Source of the DNA: Mycolicibacterium gilvum | GTDB lineage: Bacteria > Actinomycetota > Actinomycetes > Mycobacteriales > Mycobacteriaceae | Direction: 5' to 3' | NCBI RefSeq assembly: GCF_900454025.1 | Contig: NZ_UGQM01000001.1 | Span: 4,712,001 to 4,776,000 of the forward strand | Length of the DNA stretch: 64,000 nucleotides | Part shown: piece by piece, positions 27,159 through 41,549 of the stretch | Numbering within the stretch: position 1 is the first letter of the stretch | How the letters are laid out: every line of letters begins with the position of its first letter | Program-made: the position numbers and the translations under genes | Notes under the pieces: model-generated | Databases searched by the model: none | Told to the model about the DNA's origin: nothing | Seen by the model: only the letters and a program-made list of their open reading frames with translations

Positions 27159-27497
27159 GTGGCGCGCATTCTGCACAACCCCAAGTGCTCGACCTCACGC
27201 AAGACGTTGGACCTGCTGCGCGACAACGGAATCGAACCCGAGATCGTGCTCTACCTGAAGACGCCGCCGACGCGGGCCGAACTCGAGACGATGATCCGCG
27301 ACGCCGGCATCGACGTGCGGTCCGCGGTGCGCAAACGCGAATCGCTCTATACCGAACTGGGTCTGAATTCGGCCGACGACGACGCATTGCTCGACGCGAT
27401 GGCCGAACACCCCATCCTCATCGAGCGTCCGTTCGTGATCACGGACAAGGGCACCCGCCTGGCCCGGCCGCTCGACAACGTGCGCGAGATTCTGTGA
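27159..27497 (+). CDS. arsC: ArsC-family arsenate reductase (thioredoxin fold)
   Basis: 112 aa, GTG start 4 bp after prs. ArsC/Spx-type active site NPKCSTSRKTLDLL with Cys10, and C-terminal RPFVITDKGTRLARPLDNV carrying the Arg residues expected in this family. Predicted to reduce arsenate with glutaredoxin- or mycothiol-type thiols, although YfgD-type members of this family have no proven arsenate role. No ars operon genes are nearby. The stop overlaps the lpqT start (GTGA), so it is translationally coupled to both neighbours. Confidence 0.88.
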   Translation: MARILHNPKCSTSRKTLDLLRDNGIEPEIVLYLKTPPTRAELETMIRDAGIDVRSAVRKRESLYTELGLNSADDDALLDAMAEHPILIERPFVITDKGTRLARPLDNVREIL

Positions 27498-28153
27498 CGG
27501 TGCGCCTCCGGCTGACGATCGCCTTCGCGGCAGCCCTGGCGCTCACCGGATGCACCACGGAAACACCGGATTACCAGTCGATCTGGTCGACGACGAGCGC
27601 GACGCCGACCTCCCCGAGCGCGGCCGCCGACTCCGCGGAGCCGATGTCCATCGCGACCTTCCTCGAACAGGCGGGCGTGGCCGGCCAGCCCGTCGCCCCG
27701 GACAAGCTGACCGACCTGACGGTCTCGATGCCGACGCCGAAGGGGTGGGAGCCCTACCGCAACAGCAATCTGTCGCCCGGAACCCGGATGATCGCCAAGG
27801 GCGAGACCTATCCGACGGCCATGCTGATCGTGTTCGAGCTCAACGGGGACTTCGACGTCGCCCAGGCCCTCAGCCACGCCAACACCGATGCCGAGACGTC
27901 GGAGAACTTCACCGAACTCAACACCTCCACCGCCGACTTCGGCGGTTTCCCGTCGTCGATGATCGAAGGCAGCTACGACCTCGCCGGCACCCGCATGCAC
28001 AGCTACAACCGGATCGTCATCGCCACCGGCGCACCGCCGGCCTCGCAGCGCTACCTCGTCCAGTTCACCGTCACCGGGTACGCCGACAAAGCCGCCGAGG
28101 AGGCCCCCGACATCGAGGAGATCATCCGGGGCTTCACCGTCAAGGTGCCCTGA
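27494..28153 (+). CDS. lpqT: LpqT-like lipoprotein
   Basis: 219 aa. The signal peptide ends in ALALTGC (lipobox, Cys20). A Ser/Thr/Ala-rich linker leads to the LpqN/LpqT domain: TDLTVSMPTPKGWEPYRNSNLSPGTRMIAKGETYPTAMLIVFELNGDFD in a continuous conserved block, then a C-terminal beta-rich half ending GFTVKVP. Secreted lipoprotein of unknown function. GTG start overlapping the arsC stop. A GTG two codons later is also possible. A second family member lies at 53.5 kb. Confidence 0.88.
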   Translation: MTVRLRLTIAFAAALALTGCTTETPDYQSIWSTTSATPTSPSAAADSAEPMSIATFLEQAGVAGQPVAPDKLTDLTVSMPTPKGWEPYRNSNLSPGTRMIAKGETYPTAMLIVFELNGDFDVAQALSHANTDAETSENFTELNTSTADFGGFPSSMIEGSYDLAGTRMHSYNRIVIATGAPPASQRYLVQFTVTGYADKAAEEAPDIEEIIRGFTVKVP

Positions 28154-28174
28154 CCCGGCCGTTACTGTGGGGGC

Positions 28175-29041
28175 ATGAGCGACTGGACCGCAGCCGACCT
28201 GCCCTCGTTCGCCGGACGCACGGTGATCGTGACCGGAGCGAACAGCGGACTGGGCCTGGTGACCGCCCGTGAACTCGCCCGCGTCGGCGCCACCACCATC
28301 CTGGCGGTCCGCAATCTCGACAAGGGTCGCGCCGCGGCCGACTCCATGTCCGGTGACGTCGAGGTCCGCCGGCTCGACCTGCAGGACCTGTCGTCGGTGC
28401 GCGAGTTCGCCGACGGCGTCGACTCCGTGGACGTGCTGGTCAACAACGCCGGCATCATGGCCGTCCCGTATGCGCTGACCGCAGACGGGTTCGAGAGCCA
28501 GATCGGCACCAACCACCTCGGGCATTTCGCGCTGACCAACCTGCTGCTGCCGAAGATCAGCGACCGGGTCGTCACGGTGTCCTCGATGATGCATCTGTTC
28601 GGCCGCATCAACCTCAACGACCTGAACTGGAAGTCACGGCCGTATCTGGCCTGGCCCGCGTACGGGCAGTCGAAGCTGGCCAACCTGCTGTTCACCAGCG
28701 AACTGCAGCGACGGCTGAGCCGGGCGGGGTCCCCGGTCCGCGCAGTGGCCGCACATCCGGGCTACTCGGCGACCAACCTGCAGGGGCACTCCGGCAACCC
28801 GCTCGGCGAGAAGATCGCGCGGGCCGGCAACCGGATGGCCACCGATGCCGACTTCGGCGCCCGCCAGACGCTCTACGCGGTGGCCCGGGACGTCGCCGGG
28901 GACAGCTTCATCGGGCCACGCTTCACGATGTTCGGCCCCACCGTCGCGACGTGGCGCAGCCCGCTGGCCCGAAACCGGACCACCGCGGCCCAGCTGTGGA
29001 CGCTGTCCGAGCAGCTCACAGGCGTCGAGTTCCCGCCCTGA
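28175..29041 (+). CDS. Short-chain dehydrogenase/reductase (retinol-dehydrogenase/protochlorophyllide-reductase-like)
   Basis: 288 aa. TGANSGLGLVTARELARVG near residues 20-38 binds NAD(P). NNAGIMAVP and the catalytic Ser in VVTVSSMMHL and Tyr/Lys in YGQSKLANLLF follow. The C-terminal half resembles the WW-oxidoreductase/retinol-dehydrogenase-like SDRs common in actinobacteria. The substrate is unknown. A -10-like TACTGT sits 6 bp before the ATG, so it probably has its own leaderless promoter despite lying in the lpqT-rplY interval. I do not recall it at this position in M. tuberculosis. Confidence 0.88.
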   Translation: MSDWTAADLPSFAGRTVIVTGANSGLGLVTARELARVGATTILAVRNLDKGRAAADSMSGDVEVRRLDLQDLSSVREFADGVDSVDVLVNNAGIMAVPYALTADGFESQIGTNHLGHFALTNLLLPKISDRVVTVSSMMHLFGRINLNDLNWKSRPYLAWPAYGQSKLANLLFTSELQRRLSRAGSPVRAVAAHPGYSATNLQGHSGNPLGEKIARAGNRMATDADFGARQTLYAVARDVAGDSFIGPRFTMFGPTVATWRSPLARNRTTAAQLWTLSEQLTGVEFPP

Positions 29042-29066
29042 TTTCCGGTTCCCGGCCTCGCTGAGC

Positions 29067-29111
29067 TACCCTTGCGGACGCGTCACGGCGAGGGTGGCCT
29101 GCTGTTGCAGG
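29067..29111 (+). promoter_or_regulatory. rplY leader: -10-like element and hairpin
   Basis: TACCCT at 29067-29072 could start a leader of about 120 nt. A hairpin CCTGC-tgtt-GCAGG lies at 29098-29111. The 156-bp gap before rplY is long for this operon-like run and may carry autoregulation; no known riboswitch was recognised. Confidence 0.35.
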
Positions 29112-29197
29112 GCCGCCGTTATCGACGGGAACATCACTTCTGGTGTGCAACCCTGGCCGTGCCCGATACCGAGACACCGGCACAGGAGCACAGACCG

Positions 29198-29869
29198 ATG
29201 GCGAAGAACGCCCCCAACAATCTGACCGCGCAGGTCCGCAGCACGACCGGCAAGGGCGCCTCGCGCCGCGCCCGCCGCGAAGGCCGCGTCCCCGTGGTGC
29301 TGTACGGCCACGGCACCGACCCCCAGCACCTGGAGCTCGACGGCCGCGACTTCGCCGCCGTACTCCGTCACGCCGGCACCAACGCCGTGCTGACCCTCGA
29401 CATCGACGGCACCGAGCAGCTCGCGCTGACCAAGGCGATCGAGATCCACCCGATCCGCCGCAACATCCAGCACGCCGACCTGCTGGTCGTGCGCAAGGGC
29501 GAGAAGGTCACCGTCGAGGTCACCGTCATCGTCGAGGGTGAGGCCGCACCCGGCACGCTCGTCACCCAGGACGCCAACGTGGTCGAGATCGAGGCCGACG
29601 TGCAGTCGATCCCCGAGCAGTTCACCGTGTCGGTCGAGGGCGCCGAAGAGGGCACCCAGATCCTGGCCGGCCAGATCGAGCTGCCCAGCGGCGTGACGCT
29701 GATCGCGGACCCGGAGACGCTGGTCGTCAACGTCGTCGCGGCCCCGACCGCTGAGGACCTGGAGTCCGAGGGCGGCGGCGAATCGGCCGAGGAGGCCGCC
29801 GAGGGCGCCGACGAAGCCGCCGAGGGCGAGGGCGCGTCCGAGGGCGAAGCCGCCGCCGAGTCCGAGTAG
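29198..29869 (+). CDS. rplY: 50S ribosomal protein L25, Ctc form
   Basis: 223 aa. The N-terminal L25 domain ([29 protein letters not shown]...[13 protein letters not shown]) binds 5S rRNA. The C-terminal TL5/Ctc domain ([28 protein letters not shown]) follows, and the last about 40 residues are an extremely acidic Glu/Ala/Gly tail. Start is the ATG after AGGAG, at MAKNAPNNL. Upstream of pth with an 12-bp gap, the conserved rplY-pth pair. Ctc-type L25 is stress-associated in other Gram-positive bacteria. Confidence 0.95.
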   Translation: MAKNAPNNLTAQVRSTTGKGASRRARREGRVPVVLYGHGTDPQHLELDGRDFAAVLRHAGTNAVLTLDIDGTEQLALTKAIEIHPIRRNIQHADLLVVRKGEKVTVEVTVIVEGEAAPGTLVTQDANVVEIEADVQSIPEQFTVSVEGAEEGTQILAGQIELPSGVTLIADPETLVVNVVAAPTAEDLESEGGGESAEEAAEGADEAAEGEGASEGEAAAESE

Positions 29870-29881
29870 GCGAATCCAGGC

Positions 29882-30460
29882 ATGGCCGAACCCGTCCTGG
29901 TGGTCGGCCTGGGCAACCCCGGACCGCAGTACGCCACCACCCGGCACAACATCGGGTTCATGGTGGCCGACGTCCTCGCCGACCGCATGGGCGAGACGTT
30001 CAAGGTGCACAAGAAATCCGGTGCCGAGGTGACCACCGGACGGCTCGCGGGCCGTCCGGTGGTACTGGCCAAGCCGCGGGTGTACATGAACGAGTCCGGC
30101 CGACAGGTCGGCCCACTCGCCAAGTTCTATTCGATCGCCCCCACCGACGTCGTGATCATCCACGACGAGCTCGACATCGACTTCGGCCGTATCCGGCTGA
30201 AGGCCGGCGGCGGCGTGGCGGGGCACAACGGGCTGCGGTCGGTCGGATCGGCGTTGAGCACCAACGACTTCCAGCGGGTTCGGGTGGGCATCGGCCGACC
30301 GCCGGGACAGAAGTCGGGCGCCAGTTTCGTGCTGGAACCGTTCAACTCGCGGGAGCGCCCGGAGCTGGGCACCATCATCGAGCAGGCCGCCGATGCGACC
30401 GAGCTGCTGATCGAGCTCGGGATCGAGCCCGCACAGAACACCGTGCACGCCTGGAGCTGA
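29882..30460 (+). CDS. pth: Peptidyl-tRNA hydrolase
   Basis: 192 aa, usual length. It recycles peptidyl-tRNA dropped from ribosomes. Seen: [24 protein letters not shown], with Asn12 and catalytic His22; [48 protein letters not shown], with the catalytic Asp region and conserved Asn. It completes the rplY-pth pair and is followed by hairpin copy B against the convergent ABC transporter. Confidence 0.97.
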   Translation: MAEPVLVVGLGNPGPQYATTRHNIGFMVADVLADRMGETFKVHKKSGAEVTTGRLAGRPVVLAKPRVYMNESGRQVGPLAKFYSIAPTDVVIIHDELDIDFGRIRLKAGGGVAGHNGLRSVGSALSTNDFQRVRVGIGRPPGQKSGASFVLEPFNSRERPELGTIIEQAADATELLIELGIEPAQNTVHAWS

Positions 30461-30471
30461 CGCCCCCCTTT

Positions 30472-30536
30472 CCGCCGACATTGCATTCCAGCAGAAGAAG
30501 TTCGAGTGGGGGCCTGCTGGAATGCACGTTCGGCGG
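30472..30536. repeat. Intergenic hairpin repeat, copy B (conserved loop)
   Basis: Arms 30472-30494 and 30514-30536 pair over 21 of 23 positions. The loop GAAGTTCGAGT (30497-30507), read on the minus strand, matches the ACTCGCACTTT loop at 9 of 11 positions. Between convergent pth and the ABC permease gene. Confidence 0.85.
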
Positions 30537-30540
30537 AGGG

Positions 30541-31395
30541 TCAGCCTCCGGTTCGGCGCTTGTACGCGTACAGCGCGAACGGCGCGAACACCGCGGTGAG
30601 CGCCAGCGACCACAGGATCGTCGAGGCCACCGGATAGTGCAGCGGCAGTTGGGCACTCGCCGGCGCAGGTCCGCCGTTGCCCCACAGTTCGCGCATCGCC
30701 TGGGCCAGTGACGACACCGGATTCCATTCGGCGATCACGCGCAGCCAGTGCGGCATCGGCTCGGTCGGCACGAACGTGTTGGCCAGGAACGTCACCGGGA
30801 ACAGCGCCGTGAACATCACCCCGTTGACCGCCTCGACGCTGCGCATCAGTGATCCGATCAGGATGCCGAACCAGATCATCCCGAAGCCGAACAGCATCAG
30901 CAGGGCGAACGCGAGCACGGCCTCCCCGACCCCGTTGCGGATGCGCCAACCGATCGCGAGGCCGGTGAGCGCCATCACCAGTGCGCCGAGCGACGAGTGG
31001 ATGACGCTGGCGATGCTGCGCCCGATCAGCACCGACGACCGGGAGATCGGCAGCGACCGGAAGCGGTCGATGATGCCCTTCTCGACGTCGGCGGTGATCC
31101 CGGAGGCCACCACGAACGCCGAGAACACGATGGTCTGGGCCTGGATGCCGGGGAGCAGGAACTCGCGGTAGGACGCTCCCCCGGTGTTGGTGATCGACGC
31201 GCCGAACACGAACGCGAACAACAGCACGAACATGATCGGCTGCGCCGTGACGTCGCTGAGCATCTCGGGCATGCGCTTGGTGTGGATCATGTTGCGCTTC
31301 ACCATGATCCACGACTGCTGCGCCAGGTTGGTGGGCCGGATCGGCACCGGCCGCGGTTGCACCGGGGTATGTGTCTGACTGTCCACGGCGGTCAT
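30541..31395 (-). CDS. ABC-2 type transporter permease (DrrB-like)
   Basis: 284 aa with six predicted transmembrane helices, starting after a hydrophilic N-terminus (about 1-35) of the DrrB/daunorubicin-exporter type. Recognisable segments: LVKRNMIHTKRMPEML-type amphipathic entry, GIQAQTIVFSAFVVASGITADVEKGIIDRFRSLP as in ABC2_membrane family members, and LLMLFGFGMIWFGILIGSL. It forms the membrane part of an exporter with the ATPase encoded immediately upstream. The ATG overlaps the ATPase stop (ATGA). Possible roles: drug or lipid export. Confidence 0.88.
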   Translation of the reverse strand: MTAVDSQTHTPVQPRPVPIRPTNLAQQSWIMVKRNMIHTKRMPEMLSDVTAQPIMFVLLFAFVFGASITNTGGASYREFLLPGIQAQTIVFSAFVVASGITADVEKGIIDRFRSLPISRSSVLIGRSIASVIHSSLGALVMALTGLAIGWRIRNGVGEAVLAFALLMLFGFGMIWFGILIGSLMRSVEAVNGVMFTALFPVTFLANTFVPTEPMPHWLRVIAEWNPVSSLAQAMRELWGNGGPAPASAQLPLHYPVASTILWSLALTAVFAPFALYAYKRRTGG

Positions 31396-32354
31396 GCGCC
31401 GACCTCCTCGGTGTCGTCGGTGCGATGCCCGGTCAGCATCAGGAACACGTCGTCGAGGCTGGGCCGGGACAAGCCGATGTCGTCGACGGTGATCCCGCTG
31501 TCACGCAGCCAGCCCGCCACCTTGACCATGTCGTCGAGCCCGTCGGCGGTCGCCGTCAGCCGCCTGGCCCCGGCGTCGACGTAGACCTCGGCGCCGGTGC
31601 GGGCCAGCAGGCCCCGGGCGGATTCGAGGTCCGCCGCGTCGGCGACGGTCACCACCAGGCTTGCCCGTCCCGCCTGCTGTTTCAGGTGCAGCGGAGAGCC
31701 CTCGGCGATGATCCGGCCGCGATCGATCACCACGATGTTGTCGGCGAGTTGATCGGCCTCTTCGAGGTACTGCGTGGTCAGCAGCAGCGTGGTGCCCTGC
31801 GCGACGAGACCCCGCAGCACGTCCCACAGCTCGCTGCGGCTGCGGGGATCCAGTCCCGTGGTGGGTTCGTCGAGGAACAGCACCGGCGGCGACGCCAGCA
31901 GGCTCACCGCGAGGTCCAGGCGCCGTCGCATGCCACCCGAGTAGGACCTGACCGGCCGGTCGGCCGCGTCGGTGAGCGAGAACTGGTGCAGCAGTTGATC
32001 ACCCAGGTTCATGAGGTCTCTGCGCCGGATGCCGTAGAGACCGCCGATCATCCGGATGTTCTCCCGTCCGGTCAGCAGCTCGTCGACGGTGGCCACCTGG
32101 CCCGTCAGCCCCATGTGCCGGCGGACCTCGTCGGGGTGGGTGCGGACGTCGAACCCCGCCACGCGCGCGGTGCCGCTGGTCGGCTCGGTCAGCGTCGTCA
32201 TCATGCGCACCGTGGTGGTCTTCCCGGCGCCGTTCGGCCCGAGCAGGCCCAGAACGGTTCCGGGCGGGACGACGAAGCTGACGCCGGCGACGGCGGTCTG
32301 GTCGCCGAACCGCTTCACCAGGTCGAGCGCTTCGATCGCCGGAGGAAAAGGCAT
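31392..32354 (-). CDS. ABC transporter ATP-binding protein (DrrA-like)
   Basis: 320 aa. Walker A GPNGAGKTTTVRM near residues 38-50, signature YSGGMRRRLDLAVSLLASP, Walker B VLFLDEPTTGLDPRSR, and switch histidine region LLLTTQYLEEADQLAD. The C-terminal about 90 residues form the DrrA-type regulatory domain. It powers the adjacent permease. The ATG is preceded by TAGCGT with a 6-bp gap, so it is probably leaderless. In M. tuberculosis as recalled, the FAAL gene is next to pth, so this transporter pair looks inserted. Confidence 0.92.
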   Translation of the reverse strand: MPFPPAIEALDLVKRFGDQTAVAGVSFVVPPGTVLGLLGPNGAGKTTTVRMMTTLTEPTSGTARVAGFDVRTHPDEVRRHMGLTGQVATVDELLTGRENIRMIGGLYGIRRRDLMNLGDQLLHQFSLTDAADRPVRSYSGGMRRRLDLAVSLLASPPVLFLDEPTTGLDPRSRSELWDVLRGLVAQGTTLLLTTQYLEEADQLADNIVVIDRGRIIAEGSPLHLKQQAGRASLVVTVADAADLESARGLLARTGAEVYVDAGARRLTATADGLDDMVKVAGWLRDSGITVDDIGLSRPSLDDVFLMLTGHRTDDTEEVGA

Positions 32355-32478
32355 GGTTCGACGCTACGGGCGGCCACCGACATCGGCCAACCGATTATCC
32401 GGCCGAGCGACGAGCGTGCGCGGAATCCCGGATTGTCGCGGCGTGGCGCCCGGGGACACGCGCGCTCGCGCAGACAAG

Positions 32479-34113
32479 TTAGGTGACGAGCGAGACCGAG
32501 TTCGAGCGGCGCAGCTTGCCCGACGAGGTCTTCGGGATGCTGCCCGGGCCCAGCACGACGACGTTGCGCGGCCGGACATCGACCTCCGCGACGACCTCGT
32601 GCGCGACCTGATGCTCGATGCGGCGCACCTCGACCGGGTCCTGCCAGTTGTTGGACTCGACCGCGACGGCGAACGTCTCCCGCGAATGGCCCGCGTCGAG
32701 ACGCACCGCGACGGCACAGCCCGGGCGCACGCCCTCGACACGACCGGCGGCCCGCTCGATGTCGGTCGGGTAGATGTTGCGCCCCGCCATGATGATGACG
32801 TCCTTGACGCGGCCGCAGACCACGACATTGCCTTCCTCGGTGATGTAGCCGAGGTCGCCGGTGTCGTACCAGCCGTGCTCGTCCTGCGCCGGGATGAAGC
32901 CGCCCATGGTCATGTAGCCGGGGGTGACACACTCCCCGCGCAGTTCGATGACGCCGACGCCGCGCGGCGGCATCAGGTTGCCGTGGTCGTCGATGACGCG
33001 GGCTTCCAGATCGGTGAGCAGCGGGCCCAGCTCGGCGAGACGCTTGGTGTGCCCCTTGGACGCCGGCACTGCGCGACGCAGCGCGGCGAGCAGATCGGCG
33101 TCGACCTCGTCGACCGTCAGGCCCGCACCGCACGGCGAGAACGACACGGCCAGCGTCGTCTCGGCCATGCCGTAGGCCGGCAGGATCGCGCCGGGATCGA
33201 GTCCGAACGGCTTACCGGCGTCGAGCAGGTCCTCGACGTCGGCGGGCTCGACGGGCTCGGCGCCCGACAGCGCGAAGCGCAGCGTCGACAGGTCGAACTC
33301 GCCCGGCTTGGCCTGGCGGCGCAGCCGCTTGGCGAACAGCGCGTAGGCGAAGTTCGGGGCCGCGGTCATCGTGCCCTTGTACTTGTCGATGAGCTTGGCC
33401 CACAGCAGCGTGTCGCGCAGGAAGTCCATCGGCGTGACCTTGACCAATTCCGCGCCGAAGTACATCGGGATGGTCAAAAAGCCCACCATGCCCATGTCGT
33501 GGAAACACGGCAGCCAGCTGACCATGACGTCTTTGTCGACGTCGTATTGCGCGCCGATGAACATCGCCTCGGCATTGGAGTAGATGTTGCGGTGGGTGAT
33601 CTGCACGGCTTTGGGAGAACCGGTCGATCCCGACGTCAGCTGCATCAGCGCAAGGTCGTCCTCGCCGACCTCGATCGGCTCGATCGGCTCGGAGGCCAGC
33701 AGATCGGTGATGGTGAGGACCTTGATGCCCTTCTCCTCGAGCACCGGGATCGCGACGAGGAAGGGCTCGGACACGATCACTGCCTTGGCCTCGATCATGC
33801 CGATCACGTTCATGGTGTCCTCGGCCCACATCACCAGATCGGTGCGCGGGGTGGGCTGGTGGAGCATCGTCAGGCTGGCGCCGCGCATCCACAGCCCCTG
33901 GGCCGTCGGGGCGATCTCGACCGGGAAGCCCGCCAGGACGCCGACGGCGTCACCGAGACCCACGCCCGCGGCGGCCAGGCCGCCCGCGATGCGCTTTGCC
34001 CGCTCGTGCACCTCACTCCAGGTGTGACGGACCGGCTCGTAAGGCTCTCCGGTGACCATCCCCCTGCCCGTGGTGTGGGCACTGCGGTACATCTTCTCGG
34101 TGAATCTGCTCAC
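32479..34113 (-). CDS. Fatty-acyl-AMP ligase (FAAL, Pks16/Rv1013-like)
   Basis: 544 aa from a GTG start that has GAGGAGGT just upstream; this equals the recalled length of M. tuberculosis Pks16. Adenylation motif [21 protein letters not shown]; later [39 protein letters not shown]-terminal [17 protein letters not shown]-type proteins activate fatty acids to acyl-AMP for polyketide or lipid synthases. The FAAL-specific insertion is likely the [18 protein letters not shown] segment. Not a polyketide synthase despite the pks16 name. A sigma-A-like promoter lies at 34349-34377. Confidence 0.9.
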   Translation of the reverse strand: MSRFTEKMYRSAHTTGRGMVTGEPYEPVRHTWSEVHERAKRIAGGLAAAGVGLGDAVGVLAGFPVEIAPTAQGLWMRGASLTMLHQPTPRTDLVMWAEDTMNVIGMIEAKAVIVSEPFLVAIPVLEEKGIKVLTITDLLASEPIEPIEVGEDDLALMQLTSGSTGSPKAVQITHRNIYSNAEAMFIGAQYDVDKDVMVSWLPCFHDMGMVGFLTIPMYFGAELVKVTPMDFLRDTLLWAKLIDKYKGTMTAAPNFAYALFAKRLRRQAKPGEFDLSTLRFALSGAEPVEPADVEDLLDAGKPFGLDPGAILPAYGMAETTLAVSFSPCGAGLTVDEVDADLLAALRRAVPASKGHTKRLAELGPLLTDLEARVIDDHGNLMPPRGVGVIELRGECVTPGYMTMGGFIPAQDEHGWYDTGDLGYITEEGNVVVCGRVKDVIIMAGRNIYPTDIERAAGRVEGVRPGCAVAVRLDAGHSRETFAVAVESNNWQDPVEVRRIEHQVAHEVVAEVDVRPRNVVVLGPGSIPKTSSGKLRRSNSVSLVT

Positions 34114-34433
34114 GACGACCTCCTCGCCGACATCTGCCCCGGTGCACATGCCCGTTTGCCATGCTCCGCCTGTTCAGCGGCCTTTTCGCGGAGGCGCGCA
34201 TACGTTTGGGGAGCGGTTGTGTCTCGAATCGGTGATGTTTCGCACGCTGGGGCGAATGCTGCACGTACCGCGTTCGGCGCCCCGCCGGTCGTACCGGTGG
34301 GGAGACTCGATGCGTCCATGACTCGACCGCTAGCTGTCACCGTCGATCATCTTAAGCAACTCTTAAGTAGCTGCCAAACGTGCGCGCTGAATGAGTCACG
34401 AGTCACATTTATTTGTGATCGCGAAGTAATCGA
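34114..34433. other. 320-bp promoter region upstream of the FAAL gene
   Basis: Noncoding. The half nearest ispE (34340-34430) is markedly more AT-rich than the surroundings. It contains two CTTAAG palindromes 11 bp apart and a TGACTCGTGACTCA-like direct repeat on the minus strand, both candidates for regulator binding. A long 5' leader of about 220 nt precedes the FAAL start. No ORF or RNA gene recognised. Confidence 0.5.
34349..34377 (-). promoter_or_regulatory. Sigma-A-like promoter for the FAAL gene
   Basis: Minus strand TTGGCA (34377-34372), 17-bp spacer, TAAGAT (34354-34349). This is a good housekeeping-type promoter; the spacer contains a CTTAAG palindrome and a second CTTAAG overlaps the -10, which may be an operator. 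Confidence 0.5.
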
Positions 34434-35402
34434 TCAGCCGGCGGTCGACGGGGCCGGTACGACCCGCGCGCCCTGCACCGGTCCGCTGGCCACGCGGACG
34501 GTGCGACACACCCCCGCGCCCGCCAGATCGGTCCCGATGTCGACGGCGGCGCCGGCCGACGTGCACAGGAACGCGCAGGTGGGGCCGGATCCGGAGACCA
34601 GACCAGCCAGCGCGCCGGCGTCGAGACCCGCGCGCAGAGTCCGGCGCAGCGCCGGGTTGAGGCTCAGCGCCGCCGGCTGCAGATCGTTGCCGAGCAGCGG
34701 CGCCAGCTGCGCCGGATCACCGGACGCCAGCGCCGCCAGGACGGGTTCGGGCGACTCCAGACGGGGTGGAAGGGTGCGGTCCTCCTCGGCGCGCAGCCGG
34801 TCGATCTCGGCGAAGACCTTGGCGGTCGACAGGCCACCGGGTGAGAACGCGAGCACCCAATGGAACGTGTTGCGGGTCAGCACCGTCGCGAGTTCCTCGC
34901 CGCGACCGGTGCCCAGCGCCGTACCGCCGTGCAGCGCGAACGGCACGTCGCTACCCAACTGGGCGGCGAGCGCATGCAGATCGCGCCGCGGCACCCCGAG
35001 CTCCCAGAGCGAATTCATCGCGACCAGTACGGCCGCCGCATCGGCACTGCCGCCCGCCATCCCGCCGGCCACCGGGATGGTCTTCTCGATCGAGATCGCG
35101 ACATCGGGCGCGCGGCCGACATGCTCGGCCATCAGTTCCGCGGCGCGCCAGGCGAGATTGCGCTCGTCGGTCGGGAGTGAGTCGGCGCCCTCTCCGACGT
35201 GCTCCAGCGACAACGTGTCGGCGGTCCGCACCGTGACCTCGTCGAGCAGCGACACGGCGTGGAAGACGGTCGTCAGCTCGTGGTAGCCGTCCTGCCGACG
35301 GTCACCGACGTCGAGATAGAGATTGACCTTGCCGGGCACGCGGACGGTGACCGAACCCGTGGGAACCCACTCCGATGCCGTATTACCGTCGCGCGCGGAC
35401 AC
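34434..35402 (-). CDS. ispE: 4-diphosphocytidyl-2-C-methyl-D-erythritol kinase
   Basis: 322 aa, GHMP kinase of the non-mevalonate isoprenoid pathway. Seen: [28 protein letters not shown] near residues 20-47, the ATP loop [20 protein letters not shown] near 110-130, [20 protein letters not shown], and the C-terminal [15 protein letters not shown] start; the N-terminal about 15 residues are weakly conserved, so a later start is possible. It follows rsmA in the same direction, but a long hairpin separates them, so ispE may be partly uncoupled from rpfB-rsmA. Confidence 0.94.
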   Translation of the reverse strand: MSARDGNTASEWVPTGSVTVRVPGKVNLYLDVGDRRQDGYHELTTVFHAVSLLDEVTVRTADTLSLEHVGEGADSLPTDERNLAWRAAELMAEHVGRAPDVAISIEKTIPVAGGMAGGSADAAAVLVAMNSLWELGVPRRDLHALAAQLGSDVPFALHGGTALGTGRGEELATVLTRNTFHWVLAFSPGGLSTAKVFAEIDRLRAEEDRTLPPRLESPEPVLAALASGDPAQLAPLLGNDLQPAALSLNPALRRTLRAGLDAGALAGLVSGSGPTCAFLCTSAGAAVDIGTDLAGAGVCRTVRVASGPVQGARVVPAPSTAG

Positions 35403-35461
35403 CGCACGACACTAACGCCGACGGGCGCGGGTGGTGAACTTCAACCCCGCCGCGAACGGCC

Positions 35462-35517
35462 CGACACGCGAAACGGCACCGGTGCGCGACCGGTGCCGTT
35501 TCGGGTGGAGCGTGTCG
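35462..35517 (-). terminator. Long two-part hairpin directly after rsmA
   Basis: Inner perfect 13-bp stem AAACGGCACCGGT / ACCGGTGCCGTTT (35471-35483, 35489-35501, 5-nt loop) within outer 8-bp arms CGACACGC / GCGTGTCG (35462-35469, 35510-35517). It starts one base after the rsmA stop. Very strong structure, a probable terminator or attenuator between rsmA and ispE. Confidence 0.75.
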
Positions 35518-38539
<3,022 letters not shown>

Positions 38540-38545
38540 GACCAC

Positions 38546-38555
38546 ACTCTAGGGT
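38546..38555. promoter_or_regulatory. Bidirectional promoter of tatD and metG (shared -10)
   Basis: The 10-bp ACTCTAGGGT reads TAGAGT leftward (6 bp to the tatD GTG at 38539) and TAGGGT rightward (10 bp to the metG ATG). Both TANNNT boxes share the central TA at 38550-38551. Confidence 0.5.
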
Positions 38556-38565
38556 TGAGCCTGAA

Positions 38566-41452
<2,887 letters not shown>

Positions 41453-41549
41453 CGCCTGCGTAGTGATGTGCGCCACACTGTGAGCCGTGATGTCACAGAT
41501 CGGCGCCCAGCGGTGTCTTGAGGGCACAAGCCCTTCGAGAGGAGACACC

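Noticed and set aside
32056..35286. A plus-strand open frame of over 1000 codons antisense to the FAAL and ispE genes
   Set aside because: It has no domain, its composition is Arg/His/Gly-biased, and the minus strand carries conserved FAAL and IspE motifs.
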